DNA from: UBA11540 sp045531755
GTDB lineage: Bacteria; Bacillota; Clostridia; Oscillospirales; Ruminococcaceae
Direction of reading: 5' to 3'
Assembly: GCA_045531755.1 (NCBI GenBank)
Contig: JAZSEP010000008.1
Location: 1 to 29,293 of the forward strand
Length of the DNA: 29,293 nucleotides
Part shown: positions 8,249 through 17,003 of the stretch, piece by piece
Position numbering within the stretch: position 1 is the first letter of the stretch
Layout: the number at the start of each line of letters is the position of its first letter
Program-made: the position numbers and the translations under genes
The notes under the pieces: generated by a model
Seen by the model: only the letters and a program-made list of their open reading frames with translations
The model's database searches: none
Told to the model about the DNA's origin: nothing

Positions 8249-9415
8249 ATGAATAAATTCGTGTATGTCGATAATGCGGCAACAACAAAAGTTTCAAGCA
8301 ATGTTATTAAACATATGGTGCCGTTTCTTGAAAATGAATACGGTAACCCTTCAAGCATATATTCAATCGGTCGCTCTGCAAAGATAGCGATTGAAGAAGC
8401 CAGAGAAAAGGTGGCAAAGGCATTAGGGGCTGATGCAGGCGAAATATACTTTACTGCAGGCGGTTCTGAAGCAGATAACTGGGCTATCCGCTCTGTTGCA
8501 TACAATCTAAAGAAAAAAGGTAAAAACCACATCATTACCACGGTTTTTGAGCATCACGCCGTTCTTCACACCGTTCAGGCGCTCGAAAAAGACGGTTTTG
8601 AAGTGACCTACCTTCCTGTTGATGATAAGGGACTTGTTACAGCAAAGCAAGTTGAAGAGGCGATTAAAGACACCACAGCGCTTGTCACCGTGATGTATGC
8701 AAACAACGAAATCGGCACTCTGCTTCCTATTGAAGAAATAGGTGCAATTTGTAAGAGTAAGGGCGTTTTGCTCCATACCGACGCTGTACAGGCAATCGGT
8801 CACGTGGAGATTGACGTTAAGAAGCAAAACATCGACCTTCTGTCGCTTTCAGGCCACAAATTCCACGCGCCCAAGGGTGTAGGTGCTCTTTATTGCAGAA
8901 AGGGCGTCGTTCTCAATAACCTCATATTCGGTGGAGCACAGGAAAAAAACAAGCGTGCGGGCACCGAAAACAGCGCGGCAATAGTTGGACTTGGATATGC
9001 TATCGAAGATGCGTGCAAGGACATAGAAATAAGAGCAGAAAAGTCCAGACAGCTTCGTGATTATCTCATAGATAACGTTCTTGCCACAATTCCGAAATCA
9101 AGACTTAACGGTGATAGAGAAAAACGCGTCGCTACAAACGCAAACTTCTCTTTTGAAGCCATTGAAGGCGAAGCACTTCTTTTGATGCTTGATATGAACG
9201 GAATATGTGCTTCTTCGGGATCTGCTTGTACTTCGGGTTCGCTTGACCCAAGCCATGTATTACTCTCCATAGGTCTTCCTCACGAAATTGCACACGGTTC
9301 TCTCAGAATTTCTATTTCTGACGAAACCACGAAGGAAGATATAGATTATATACTCGAAAAATTACCCTCAATTGTTGAAAGATTAAGAGCTATGTCTCCC
9401 GTTTGGAACGGTTGA
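8249..9415 (+). CDS. cysteine desulfurase, NifS/IscS family
   Basis: This PLP enzyme removes sulfur from cysteine as an enzyme-bound persulfide for Fe-S clusters and other thiocofactors. The 388-residue protein has DNAATT at the N-terminus, the PLP Lys K204 preceded by H203 in SGHKFHAPKGVGALY, NNEIGT, and the persulfide Cys327 in SGSACTSGSLDPSH. The long mobile loop around Cys327 places it in class I (NifS/IscS) and not SufS. The likely partner scaffold follows 19 bases downstream. The ribosome binding site AAAGGT (8230-8235) sits about 13 bases from the ATG, farther than usual. No IscR-type regulator is adjacent. I leave the symbol empty since nifS or iscS cannot be told apart here. Confidence 0.94.
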   Translation: MNKFVYVDNAATTKVSSNVIKHMVPFLENEYGNPSSIYSIGRSAKIAIEEAREKVAKALGADAGEIYFTAGGSEADNWAIRSVAYNLKKKGKNHIITTVFEHHAVLHTVQALEKDGFEVTYLPVDDKGLVTAKQVEEAIKDTTALVTVMYANNEIGTLLPIEEIGAICKSKGVLLHTDAVQAIGHVEIDVKKQNIDLLSLSGHKFHAPKGVGALYCRKGVVLNNLIFGGAQEKNKRAGTENSAAIVGLGYAIEDACKDIEIRAEKSRQLRDYLIDNVLATIPKSRLNGDREKRVATNANFSFEAIEGEALLLMLDMNGICASSGSACTSGSLDPSHVLLSIGLPHEIAHGSLRISISDETTKEDIDYILEKLPSIVERLRAMSPVWNG

Positions 9416-9434
9416 TACGAAAGGACTTGATATT

Positions 9435-9875
9435 ATGTTGTATTCTGAAAAAGTTATGGAAAACTTTGCAAACCCTCAAAACGTTGGTGAGCTTGAAGAC
9501 GCAAACGGTATCGGAGAGGTAGGCAACGCAAAATGCGGAGATATAATGAAAATGTATCTCAAAATCGAAAACGGTGTTATCGTTGACGTTAAATTTAAAA
9601 CCTTCGGTTGTGGTGCTGCCATCGCTACAAGCTCGATTGCTACACAGATGATTAAGGGCGCTACTATCGAAGAAGCTCTAAAGCTCACAAATAAGGCCGT
9701 CGTTGAGGCACTTGACGGACTTCCGCCTGTAAAAATACATTGTTCTGTACTTGCTGAGCAGGCAATCAAATCAGCTATTTCGGATTATTATACAAGACAG
9801 GGAATAGACCCCACACCCTTCGTTGGAAAGCTTTCCTGCGACTGTGAAGAGGGACACTGCCACTGTGAAGAATAA
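9435..9875 (+). CDS. Fe-S cluster scaffold, IscU/NifU N-terminal type, with Cys/His-rich tail
   Basis: The protein is the scaffold on which the upstream desulfurase would build Fe-S clusters. It has 146 residues. The cluster ligands are all present: C34 with D36 in NAKCGD, C59 in FGCGAAIA and C103 in IHCSVLAEQA. The region matches stand-alone IscU and the N-terminal domain of NifU; the HscA-binding LPPVK-type motif appears as LPPVK (96-100). After a normal IscU end it carries an extra C-terminal tail, CDCEEGHCHCEE at 135-146, with four Cys and two His, which could bind a metal. The gene is transcribed with the desulfurase, and the next promoter starts 15 bases after its stop. Confidence 0.93.
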   Translation: MLYSEKVMENFANPQNVGELEDANGIGEVGNAKCGDIMKMYLKIENGVIVDVKFKTFGCGAAIATSSIATQMIKGATIEEALKLTNKAVVEALDGLPPVKIHCSVLAEQAIKSAISDYYTRQGIDPTPFVGKLSCDCEEGHCHCEE

Positions 9876-9890
9876 AATATCCAAAAAATA

Positions 9891-9919
9891 TTGACACAGC
9901 CTCGTAAAATGCGTATAAT
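9891..9919 (+). promoter_or_regulatory. consensus sigma-A promoter for the alaS T-box operon
   Basis: TTGACA (9891-9896) and TATAAT (9914-9919) both match consensus exactly, with 17 bases between. Transcription should start near 9926, leaving a leader of about 240 bases before alaS. This is the strongest promoter by sequence in the window. Confidence 0.93.
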
Positions 9920-9925
9920 AGAGGG

Positions 9926-10152
9926 TGTGTAAAAGCGATGATGGGACTAACCGTTTTTCACCGTCACAGAGAGAGGGAAGAAGCTGAAAATCCCTTACGG
10001 CAGGAACTCGGGGGCTAACCCGTAGCTCTGCGGAAAACCGCAGCGGTAACGACCGTTATATCGTAACAAGTGGCGCATTTGCGCAATTTGGGTGGTACCA
10101 CGGAACTTTTGCTTTCGTCCCATGATTATTTGGGGCGAAAGTTTTATTTTTT
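9926..10152 (+). promoter_or_regulatory. T-box leader, alanine-specific type
   Basis: The leader has the T-box order: GATGATGGGACTA at the base of stem I, an AG-rich AGAGAGGG strand closing with TCCCT, GAACTCGGGGGCTAA on the 3' side, two tight hairpins (CTGCGG/CCGCAG at 10028-10043 and CGGT/ACCG at 10044-10055), a GCGC/GCGC stem at 10073-10084, and the T-box core TGGTACCACG at 10093-10102. The UGGU there would pair with the ACCA end of an uncharged tRNA; discriminator A fits tRNA-Ala. A likely specifier codon is GCU at 10014-10016 (Ala), though the GCT at 10025-10027 cannot be excluded. Uncharged tRNA-Ala should favour the antiterminator and raise alaS expression. Confidence 0.9.
10112..10152 (+). 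terminator. T-box regulated intrinsic terminator
   Basis: CTTTCGTCCC (10112-10121) pairs with GGGGCGAAAG (10132-10141) with one G-T pair and a 10-base loop, followed by a T-rich run to 10152. It lies just after the T-box core and 14 bases before alaS, the normal place for the conditional terminator. Confidence 0.9.
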
Positions 10153-10165
10153 ATGAGGTGTTTTT

Positions 10166-12799
10166 ATGGAATGGACAGGACTTAACGAACTTAGAGAAAA
10201 ATTTCTATCTTTTTATGAAACAAAAGGACATCTTAGGATGCCCAGTTTCCCGCTTGTACCAAAGGACGAGAAGAGTCTTCTTCTCATCAATTCCGGTATG
10301 GCTCCCTTGAAAAAGTACTTTATGGGTCTTGAAACTCCTCCGAGAAAAAGAGTCACTACCTGCCAGAAGTGTATCCGTACTCCTGATATCGAGCGTGTAG
10401 GTAAGACCTCAAGACACGGAACATATTTTGAAATGCTTGGTAACTTCTCTTTCGGTGACTACTTCAAGCACGAGGCTACTGCCTGGGCTTGGGAGTTTAT
10501 CACTAAGGTTGTTGAGATTCCTGTTGACAGACTTTGGGTATCGACATACACTGACGACGATGAAGCAAGAAAAATATGGGTAGAAGAGGTTGGCGTACCT
10601 GCAGACCGTATCGTAATTCTCGGCAAGGAAGATAACTTCTGGGAGATTGGTACAGGTCCTTGCGGTCCTTGCTCTGAGATTTATTTTGACCGCGGTGAAG
10701 AATACGGTTGCGGAAGCCCCGACTGTAAGGTTGGCTGTGACTGCGACCGCTACGTAGAATTCTGGAACCTCGTTTTCACGCAGTTTAACCGTGACGAAGA
10801 GGGCAACTACACTCCTCTTGACCATCCGAACATAGATACCGGTATGGGTCTTGAAAGACTTGCTTGTATTATGCAGGGTGTTGCAAACCTGTTTGAAGTT
10901 GACACCGTACAGAATATCATGAAGCACGTAATGGATATCGCAGGCATTAAATACCACGACAACGAAAAGTCTGACGTTTCTCTTCGTGTAGTAACAGACC
11001 ATATCAGAAGCACCGTGTTTATGGTTTGTGATGGTGTACTTCCTCAAAATGAGGGAAGAGGATACGTTCTTCGCCGTCTGCTCAGACGTGCTGCAAGACA
11101 CGGAAGACTCCTTGGCATAAAGCGCCCCTTCTTGTATGAAGTTTGTGATACTGTAATCAAGGAAAATGCGAGCGCATACCCTGAGCTTGTTGAAAAGGCT
11201 GAGTATATCAAAAAGGTTATCCGCGTTGAAGAAGAATCCTTCTCCAAGACAATTGATAACGGCATGGAGCTTCTCAACGGAATGCTTGCGGAGATTAATG
11301 CTAACAACGAGGATACTCTCAAGGGCGAACAGGCATTCAAGCTCTATGATACTTTCGGATTCCCGATTGACCTCACAAGAGAAATCGTTGAGGAAAAAGG
11401 CCTGAAGCTTGATGAAGACGGCTTTAACGAGCTTTTAAAGGAACAAAAGGTTCGCTCCAAAGCTAACATCAAAAACAAAGATGCAGCTTGGGAAGGCAAC
11501 GTAATCGAGGGTATTGACAAACTTAATACTGAGTTTACCGGTTACTCCGAATATACTACAAAAACTGAAGTTTCCGCAATAATTGCCGGTGACAAGATAG
11601 TTTCTTCTGCTAATATGGGCGACGATGTTCTGGTCGTTTTGAAAGAAACGCCTTTCTATTCCGAGAGCGGCGGACAGGTTTCTGATATTGGTAAGATTGT
11701 CACGGACAATGCTGTATTTACAGTTACAGGTGTAAGAAAGATTGACGGCAGAATTGCACATGAGGGTGTTATAGACTCCGGTGTAATTGAAGTAGGCGAC
11801 AAGGCCGAAGCTTCTCTTGATGCAGAGCGCAGAAACGCTATCAGAAGAAACCACACGGCTGTGCATCTTCTTCAGGCGGCTCTCAGAGAGGTCCTCGGTG
11901 ACCACGTTCATCAGGCAGGTTGCCTTGTTGATGATACAAAGCTCCGTTTTGACTTCACACACTTTGCTGCGGTAACAGCTGAGGAGCTTGAAAAGGTTGA
12001 GAAAATCGTAAATACGAAGATTCTCGAAGGTATTGAAGTTGTAACAACCGAAACCGACATTGAAACTGCTAAAAAGAACGGCGCTATGGCTCTCTTTGGA
12101 GAAAAGTACGGAAACGTTGTCCGTATGTGCAGTGTTGGTGATTTTTCAGTTGAACTCTGCGGCGGTACTCATATTGACAATACAGCTAAAATAGGTCTTT
12201 TCAAGGTCGTTTCTGAATCTTCTGTAGCATCCGGTGTCAGAAGAATAGAGGCTGTTACAGGTCTTGGCGTTCTCGCACTTCTTGATGGATATAAATCTGA
12301 TGTTATATCTATTGCTGCAACACTGAAAACCGCTAACCTCAATACTGTTCCGGAAAAAGTTGCATCTGTTTGCGCAGAGCTCAAAGAGAAAGACAAGAAG
12401 ATAGACGAGCTCAACCGCGAAATTGCTGATATGAAAACCTCTGATATCTTCAAGAATTCTGTCGTAATAAAGGGTATCAAGGTTGCTGTCAACAAGTTCA
12501 CAAACACTGCTCCCGAAACTCTCAGAAGTATGAGTGACCGTATAAAAGACAAGAATGCGGATGCGATTGTTATTCTCACTACCGTAAACGGTGACAAAGG
12601 CAACGTGCTTGTCGCTTGCGGAAGTGAAGCTGTTAAAAACGGCGCTAACGCAGGAAAGATTGTCAAGGCTATTGCTGAATATACAGGCGGAAAGGGTGGC
12701 GGACGCCCTGACAGTGCTATGGCAGGTATCGGTGATACTGCCAAGATAGATGCAGCCATTGAAGAATCTATAACTTTGATAAACGATATGTTGAAATAA
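10166..12799 (+). CDS. alaS: alanyl-tRNA synthetase
   Basis: AlaRS charges tRNA-Ala and edits mis-charged Ser/Gly. The 877-residue protein is full length. The class II catalytic core is at the N-terminus (about 1-250, with INSGMAPLKKYF and RHGTYFEMLGNFSFGDYF). An inserted GCGSPDCKVGCDCDRY segment (about 185-200) is Cys-rich, as in many bacterial forms. The editing domain shows NHTAVHLL and CGGTH with C665 and H669 as metal ligands. The C-terminal C-Ala domain with a DHHA1 region ends with GGKGGGRPDSAMAG. It is controlled by the T-box leader just upstream and followed after 11 bases by the HIT gene. Confidence 0.97.
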   Translation: MEWTGLNELREKFLSFYETKGHLRMPSFPLVPKDEKSLLLINSGMAPLKKYFMGLETPPRKRVTTCQKCIRTPDIERVGKTSRHGTYFEMLGNFSFGDYFKHEATAWAWEFITKVVEIPVDRLWVSTYTDDDEARKIWVEEVGVPADRIVILGKEDNFWEIGTGPCGPCSEIYFDRGEEYGCGSPDCKVGCDCDRYVEFWNLVFTQFNRDEEGNYTPLDHPNIDTGMGLERLACIMQGVANLFEVDTVQNIMKHVMDIAGIKYHDNEKSDVSLRVVTDHIRSTVFMVCDGVLPQNEGRGYVLRRLLRRAARHGRLLGIKRPFLYEVCDTVIKENASAYPELVEKAEYIKKVIRVEEESFSKTIDNGMELLNGMLAEINANNEDTLKGEQAFKLYDTFGFPIDLTREIVEEKGLKLDEDGFNELLKEQKVRSKANIKNKDAAWEGNVIEGIDKLNTEFTGYSEYTTKTEVSAIIAGDKIVSSANMGDDVLVVLKETPFYSESGGQVSDIGKIVTDNAVFTVTGVRKIDGRIAHEGVIDSGVIEVGDKAEASLDAERRNAIRRNHTAVHLLQAALREVLGDHVHQAGCLVDDTKLRFDFTHFAAVTAEELEKVEKIVNTKILEGIEVVTTETDIETAKKNGAMALFGEKYGNVVRMCSVGDFSVELCGGTHIDNTAKIGLFKVVSESSVASGVRRIEAVTGLGVLALLDGYKSDVISIAATLKTANLNTVPEKVASVCAELKEKDKKIDELNREIADMKTSDIFKNSVVIKGIKVAVNKFTNTAPETLRSMSDRIKDKNADAIVILTTVNGDKGNVLVACGSEAVKNGANAGKIVKAIAEYTGGKGGGRPDSAMAGIGDTAKIDAAIEESITLINDMLK

Positions 12800-12810
12800 C
12801 AGGAGGAAAT

Positions 12811-13149
12811 ATGGACTGTTTGTTTTGTAAAATAATAAACGGCGACATTCCTTGTAGTAAGATTTATGAAGATGATACGGTTCTTGCTTTTAACGATATC
12901 GATCCTCAAGCGCCCGTACATTTCCTCATAATTCCAAAGCAACACATCAAAAGTGTTGATGAAATCAACTCCGGTAACAGTGCCATAATTGCTCATATTT
13001 TTGAGGTTATCGCAAAGCTTGCCACACAACTTGAGCTCGCAGACGGCTACCGAGTAGTCACAAACTGCGGTAAAGACGGGGGACAGTCCGTAGGACATCT
13101 GCATTTTCATATCTTAGGAAAACGCAGTCTTAAGTGGCCTCCCGGTTGA
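12811..13149 (+). CDS. HIT family nucleotide hydrolase (HinT-like)
   Basis: Proteins of this branch hydrolyse purine nucleoside phosphoramidates such as lysyl- or alanyl-AMP adducts. The 112-residue length is typical of HinT. The histidine triad is HLHFHIL with H96, H98 (nucleophile) and H100, ahead of the C-terminal WPPG of HinT proteins. CLFCKI at 3-8 begins the protein as in zinc-binding HIT members. AGGAGG stands 5 bases before the ATG. The link with alaS may matter because HinT acts on aminoacyl-adenylates, but that is inference. Confidence 0.94.
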   Translation: MDCLFCKIINGDIPCSKIYEDDTVLAFNDIDPQAPVHFLIIPKQHIKSVDEINSGNSAIIAHIFEVIAKLATQLELADGYRVVTNCGKDGGQSVGHLHFHILGKRSLKWPPG

Positions 13150-13164
13150 TTGGAGTGAATAATA

Positions 13165-15360
13165 ATGAAAAGACCCCTGATGATCATAGGATTTTCTCTG
13201 TTTGTTTCATTGGCGGTCTTTTCTTATTTACGCACCACAGCGCTTATTTCTATAGCTATTACCTTACTCGTAATATCGCTGTCGCTTATTTTGCTTGTCA
13301 AAAAGCTTGAACTTCTGCGCTCCTTTCTTTTGATATGTGTCAGCTGTCTTGTAGCGTCCCTGCTTATTTTATGCAGTGACTTTCTCTACTTAAGACCTGC
13401 ACAGCAGTTTGACTCTGCTACAATTGAGGCCGAAGGATATGTCAAGCGAATTGATAATTCAAGCATTATCTTAAAATGCAGAATTGACGACAAATACCAA
13501 AACGTATATCTCAAGCGTAACTCCGAGGGCTATGTTCGGTATGGTGACAAATATAAAATAACTGCAACATTGATACATATAAATTCTTTGGACTCAGAAT
13601 ATATGCGGGCAAAATGCAGAGCACAAAGCTGCACCTTTTATACCGAAGATTATGAAGCTGAATACACAAATGACGTCATTGTTCAGCACCCTTTTGAAGA
13701 AGCGTTTCTCAAACTAAAAAATCATCTGTTATTAGTTCAGAAGGAAACCTTTTCGGAAAATACTTACGGTTTCATAAATGCTATAACCTTAGGTGATAAA
13801 CAAAATTTATCTGCAGATATAGCTATTTCATTCAAGAGAGCAGGTTTAAGTCACGTTCTTGCAATATCAGGCATGCACCTTTCGATAATTTCGGGCGTTG
13901 TCTTTACCTTTCTCAGAAAATTCGGAAAAAGGAAAGCCGCGTTTATCACTATCTTTGTTACTCTGTTTTATATGGCTTTGACGGGATTTGCTCCCTCAAT
14001 AACAAGAGCAGGAATTATGAATATCGTTATGTACGTTGCAGTTGTTTTTCGTGAGGATTATGACGGAATAACCTCTATAAGCATTGCCTGTCTTGTTATG
14101 TGTCTTTTAAATCCCTATTGTGCAGCAGATATTTCTTTACAGCTTTCTGTTGCGAGTACAACAGGAATTATGCTTGTGCTTGCACCTACAAGAAGGTATA
14201 TTTGGGAGTTGTTGGGAGAGAGCACGCGCCTAAAACGCTTTATTATGTGGTTTTCTGATATACTCATCATAAGCTTTGCCGCCAACCTTGCGCTTATGCC
14301 GTTTTACGTTTTTGTGTTCGGAAACGTATCGCTCGTAGCTCCTGTTTCTAATATCGTGTCTTCGATATTAACCCCTGTAATTATTTCATCTTCTCTTATA
14401 GCAACACTCATCGCAATGCTTCCTGTAATTTCAGGAGCGGCTTGCGTCCCTGCGTTTATAGCGGATATATCTACGTTTGGACTCATTAAATCTACCAAAT
14501 GGTTTTCTGATTTTAAGTATGCGAGCGTAGGGACGGAATACACTTTTATGGTCATTTGGGTTGTTGCATCCTGCGTTCTATTCGGATATGCTGCTTTCAC
14601 TCAAAAGGGAAAAATAAAATTTCACGCGCTTATATTATCAATGGTTGTTTTATTTACTTCGATTTTCTGCTATAATATTAACAACAGCTCCAAAATTGCA
14701 GTAACGGTTTTACCTACATATACGCATGGATGTGTCATCATAACCGAAAACAACCATACGACCGCTATTTATAGGACGAGCTCGGAGGAACGTTTATCTG
14801 TGGTTGAATATGTCTTGGACGACGCCGGCGTATTCAATATCGATACCTTGATAGTTCCTGAATATGACAACAGTTCTGATGTAATCAGAATGATTGACGA
14901 TTATAACGTTGAAACTTTGATAATAAATAACGAAAAGGCTGATTCTGCTCTTGTGCGAAAATTGAAAGAACTTAATGTTGACGTGCTTTCGATATATCCT
15001 AACCGCGAATTTGACATAGGCGACAGAGTAACTGTCAAGTTTGACGTAAACAAACTTGTAAAAGGCATTTTGGTTGACGTCGATGGCGTAATCTTCTTTT
15101 TGTCATACGAACCGACGGATATGCTTGAAAAGTTTGATTTTTATAAAGAAACCGATGTGGCACTCATAGGAAAACACGTTCCATACGGTTTAAGCTATAC
15201 AAATCTTTCGTATATCGCGTTTACCAACATAGAAACCGAAAAAGATATGTATAGAGAAACAGCGCATCTCGCTGACAGATATGCCTTTACAGATAACAAA
15301 ATCACTTTTATGGTTGAAGACGCAAGCTTTTACGTCGCTGAAGAATGGGGGATAGAATAG
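13165..15360 (+). CDS. comEC: ComEC/Rec2-type DNA uptake channel with a degenerate metallo-beta-lactamase-like domain
   Basis: ComEC carries single-stranded DNA through the membrane during transformation. The 731-residue protein has N-terminal membrane segments (about 5-75), a soluble OB-like DUF4131 part (about 85-165), and the Competence domain with the hallmark AGLSHVLAISGMHLSIISG and GFAPSITRAGIM, then several membrane helices to about 510. The C-terminal part (about 513-731) aligns in position and strand pattern to the usual metallo-beta-lactamase domain, but the DVGQGDS stretch reads LPTYTHG (516-522) and the metal-binding HPHxDH reads PEYDNSSD (565-572). So the nuclease-like site is absent. 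The downstream holA neighbour is typical for comEC. Confidence 0.9.
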   Translation: MKRPLMIIGFSLFVSLAVFSYLRTTALISIAITLLVISLSLILLVKKLELLRSFLLICVSCLVASLLILCSDFLYLRPAQQFDSATIEAEGYVKRIDNSSIILKCRIDDKYQNVYLKRNSEGYVRYGDKYKITATLIHINSLDSEYMRAKCRAQSCTFYTEDYEAEYTNDVIVQHPFEEAFLKLKNHLLLVQKETFSENTYGFINAITLGDKQNLSADIAISFKRAGLSHVLAISGMHLSIISGVVFTFLRKFGKRKAAFITIFVTLFYMALTGFAPSITRAGIMNIVMYVAVVFREDYDGITSISIACLVMCLLNPYCAADISLQLSVASTTGIMLVLAPTRRYIWELLGESTRLKRFIMWFSDILIISFAANLALMPFYVFVFGNVSLVAPVSNIVSSILTPVIISSSLIATLIAMLPVISGAACVPAFIADISTFGLIKSTKWFSDFKYASVGTEYTFMVIWVVASCVLFGYAAFTQKGKIKFHALILSMVVLFTSIFCYNINNSSKIAVTVLPTYTHGCVIITENNHTTAIYRTSSEERLSVVEYVLDDAGVFNIDTLIVPEYDNSSDVIRMIDDYNVETLIINNEKADSALVRKLKELNVDVLSIYPNREFDIGDRVTVKFDVNKLVKGILVDVDGVIFFLSYEPTDMLEKFDFYKETDVALIGKHVPYGLSYTNLSYIAFTNIETEKDMYRETAHLADRYAFTDNKITFMVEDASFYVAEEWGIE

Positions 15361-16412
15361 TGAGAATTTCTGCTATGCAAGAATTGAATAAAATACTTAG
15401 CACCCCGTTGTCTTGCCGTGCTTTCTTCATTCACGGCGATAACAGCTTTTTCAAAAGAGAAGCTTGTAACGCGATAATTGACCGCACTCTTTCTGATAAA
15501 CGAAGCGAATTTTCCTTTATAAAGTTTGATGATAAAAATATGGACTTTGAAGAAATCGTTGCTTCTTGCGAAACAGCACCGTTCATGTGCGAACACAAGG
15601 TGATTCTTGTTACTGACCCACCGCTAAATGATATCACAGAGTCAGATTTAGACTCTATAACTTCACTCGTGCAGGACATCCCCGAGTACTCCACTCTTAT
15701 AATGTACAGTATTTCTACCGAGATTGACTTTAAAAAGTCGAAGCCTGCGAAAATAGTCGATTGCTTCAAGAAATTCGGATGCGAAGTTTCGTTTTCAAAC
15801 AAGGATTTAAAGGGAGATGCTCGGGATTTTGTCGTCCAAACCGTTAAAAGCATGGGATGTACTATATCTTCTTCTGATGCTTCGCTGATTGTTGAAAAAT
15901 CGGGCGGTGACTTTGAAAAAATGCACAACGAAATTACAAAGCTGTGTATGTACAAGCAAAAGGGCGCTATAACCTCTGAAGACGTTGAGAATTTGTTTTC
16001 TTTATATCTTTCTTCAACTGTTTTTGAACTTACTAAGTTCATTTTCGCAGGTAATTACGAAGGTGCATTAAAAAAGCTCAACCTCCTGCGGATGCAAAAA
16101 GAAGACTCCCGCTCAGTATTGGCAGAGCTGTCTTCAAGCTTTCTTGATTATTACAGGGCTTTTGTTGGAAGAAACGCTCAGAAAACCGTTTCAGAAATTC
16201 AAACCGATTTTTCATACAGGGCTAACGTTAGCTTCCGCGTCGAAAACGCATATCGCGCATGCACAAGATATCGGGATGTTTTTCTTGAAAAATGCCTTGA
16301 CCTGATATTTGAAGCGAATTTAGAGCTTAATTCTACAAATACCGACGAGTATTTAGTTCTTGAAAGACTTATCACCAATATCTTCGTTGTAAAAGAGGGA
16401 ACGGCTTGTTAA
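15360..16412 (+). CDS. holA: DNA polymerase III delta subunit
   Basis: HolA opens and loads the sliding clamp as part of the clamp loader. I choose the GTG at 15360, which overlaps the comEC stop (TAGTG) and has GGGGGAT at 15347-15353, giving 350 residues. An in-frame ATG at 15345 has a weaker site, and ATG 15375 is also possible. The N-terminal HGDNSFFKREACNAII matches the family start (the degenerate P-loop region of delta), followed by a mixed alpha/beta domain, LVTDPPL, and the helical C-terminal domain with LRMQKEDSRSVLAELSSSFLDYYRAF. The family shares little identity, so the call rests on this pattern, length and the comEC-holA order. The end overlaps rnmV by seven bases. Confidence 0.85.
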   Translation: MRISAMQELNKILSTPLSCRAFFIHGDNSFFKREACNAIIDRTLSDKRSEFSFIKFDDKNMDFEEIVASCETAPFMCEHKVILVTDPPLNDITESDLDSITSLVQDIPEYSTLIMYSISTEIDFKKSKPAKIVDCFKKFGCEVSFSNKDLKGDARDFVVQTVKSMGCTISSSDASLIVEKSGGDFEKMHNEITKLCMYKQKGAITSEDVENLFSLYLSSTVFELTKFIFAGNYEGALKKLNLLRMQKEDSRSVLAELSSSFLDYYRAFVGRNAQKTVSEIQTDFSYRANVSFRVENAYRACTRYRDVFLEKCLDLIFEANLELNSTNTDEYLVLERLITNIFVVKEGTAC

Positions 16413-16990
16413 AGAAAATTGCCCAGGTTATAATTGTTGAGGGAAAATATGATTTAATAAAGCTCTCTTCGCTTGTTGATGCACTGATTTTGACAACCGA
16501 TGGATTTAGAATTTTCAAAGATAAAGAAAAAATCGAACTGATAAAAACCGTCGGCGAAAAAAACGGTGTCATCATTCTTACTGATTCTGATGCTGCAGGA
16601 TTTAAAATCAGAGCATTTTTAAAGTCGGTTCTGCCGAAAGAAATGATAACCCACGCCTACATACCAAATATAGAAGGCAAAGAAAAAAGAAAAGAGGTTC
16701 CCTCAAAAGAAGGACTTCTCGGTGTTGAAGGGGTAGGTGACGATATTATTATTACAGCCCTTCAAAGAGCAGGGGCTAAATTTAATAGTTCTACCTCTCA
16801 AGATAGACAGATAAAAAAATTTGACCTTTTCGAACTTGGATTAAGCGGAGGCCGTGATAGCAGTAATTTAAGACGAAAACTCTTGAAAACTATGTCTTTG
16901 CCTGAGCGTATGAGTTGCAATGCCATGCTCGACGTTTTAAATTCTTTGATTACCTATGACGAATTCATCGACCTTATAAAAAAACTTTAA
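16406..16990 (+). CDS. rnmV: ribonuclease M5-like Toprim protein (DUF4093)
   Basis: RNase M5 trims precursor 5S rRNA to its mature ends. The 194-residue protein is one N-terminal Toprim domain plus a DUF4093 tail. Toprim acids are seen as VEGKYD (about 10-15) and ILTDSDAAGFKIR (about 57-69), followed by GVEGVGDD. The C-terminal DLFELGLSGGRDSSNLRRKLL has the same layout as the Bacillus protein. The start is TTG at 16406 with AGAGGGA at 16394-16400; no ATG or GTG lies nearby and the coding match begins at once. It overlaps the end of holA by seven bases. rnmV more often sits near ksgA, so the position is less usual. Other Toprim DUF4093 roles cannot be excluded. Confidence 0.82.
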   Translation: MLKKIAQVIIVEGKYDLIKLSSLVDALILTTDGFRIFKDKEKIELIKTVGEKNGVIILTDSDAAGFKIRAFLKSVLPKEMITHAYIPNIEGKEKRKEVPSKEGLLGVEGVGDDIIITALQRAGAKFNSSTSQDRQIKKFDLFELGLSGGRDSSNLRRKLLKTMSLPERMSCNAMLDVLNSLITYDEFIDLIKKL

Positions 16991-17003
16991 AGGAGGAGTA
17001 TAA

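Noticed and set aside
10409..11101. Open frame of 230 codons on the - strand opposite alaS
   Set aside because: It is an antisense shadow of a clear + strand gene with no motif of its own.
12169..13110. Long open frame of 313 codons on the - strand opposite alaS and hit
   Set aside because: Both strands cannot be coding here: alaS and hit are certain on the + strand, and the antisense frame has no ribosome binding site or recognisable domain.
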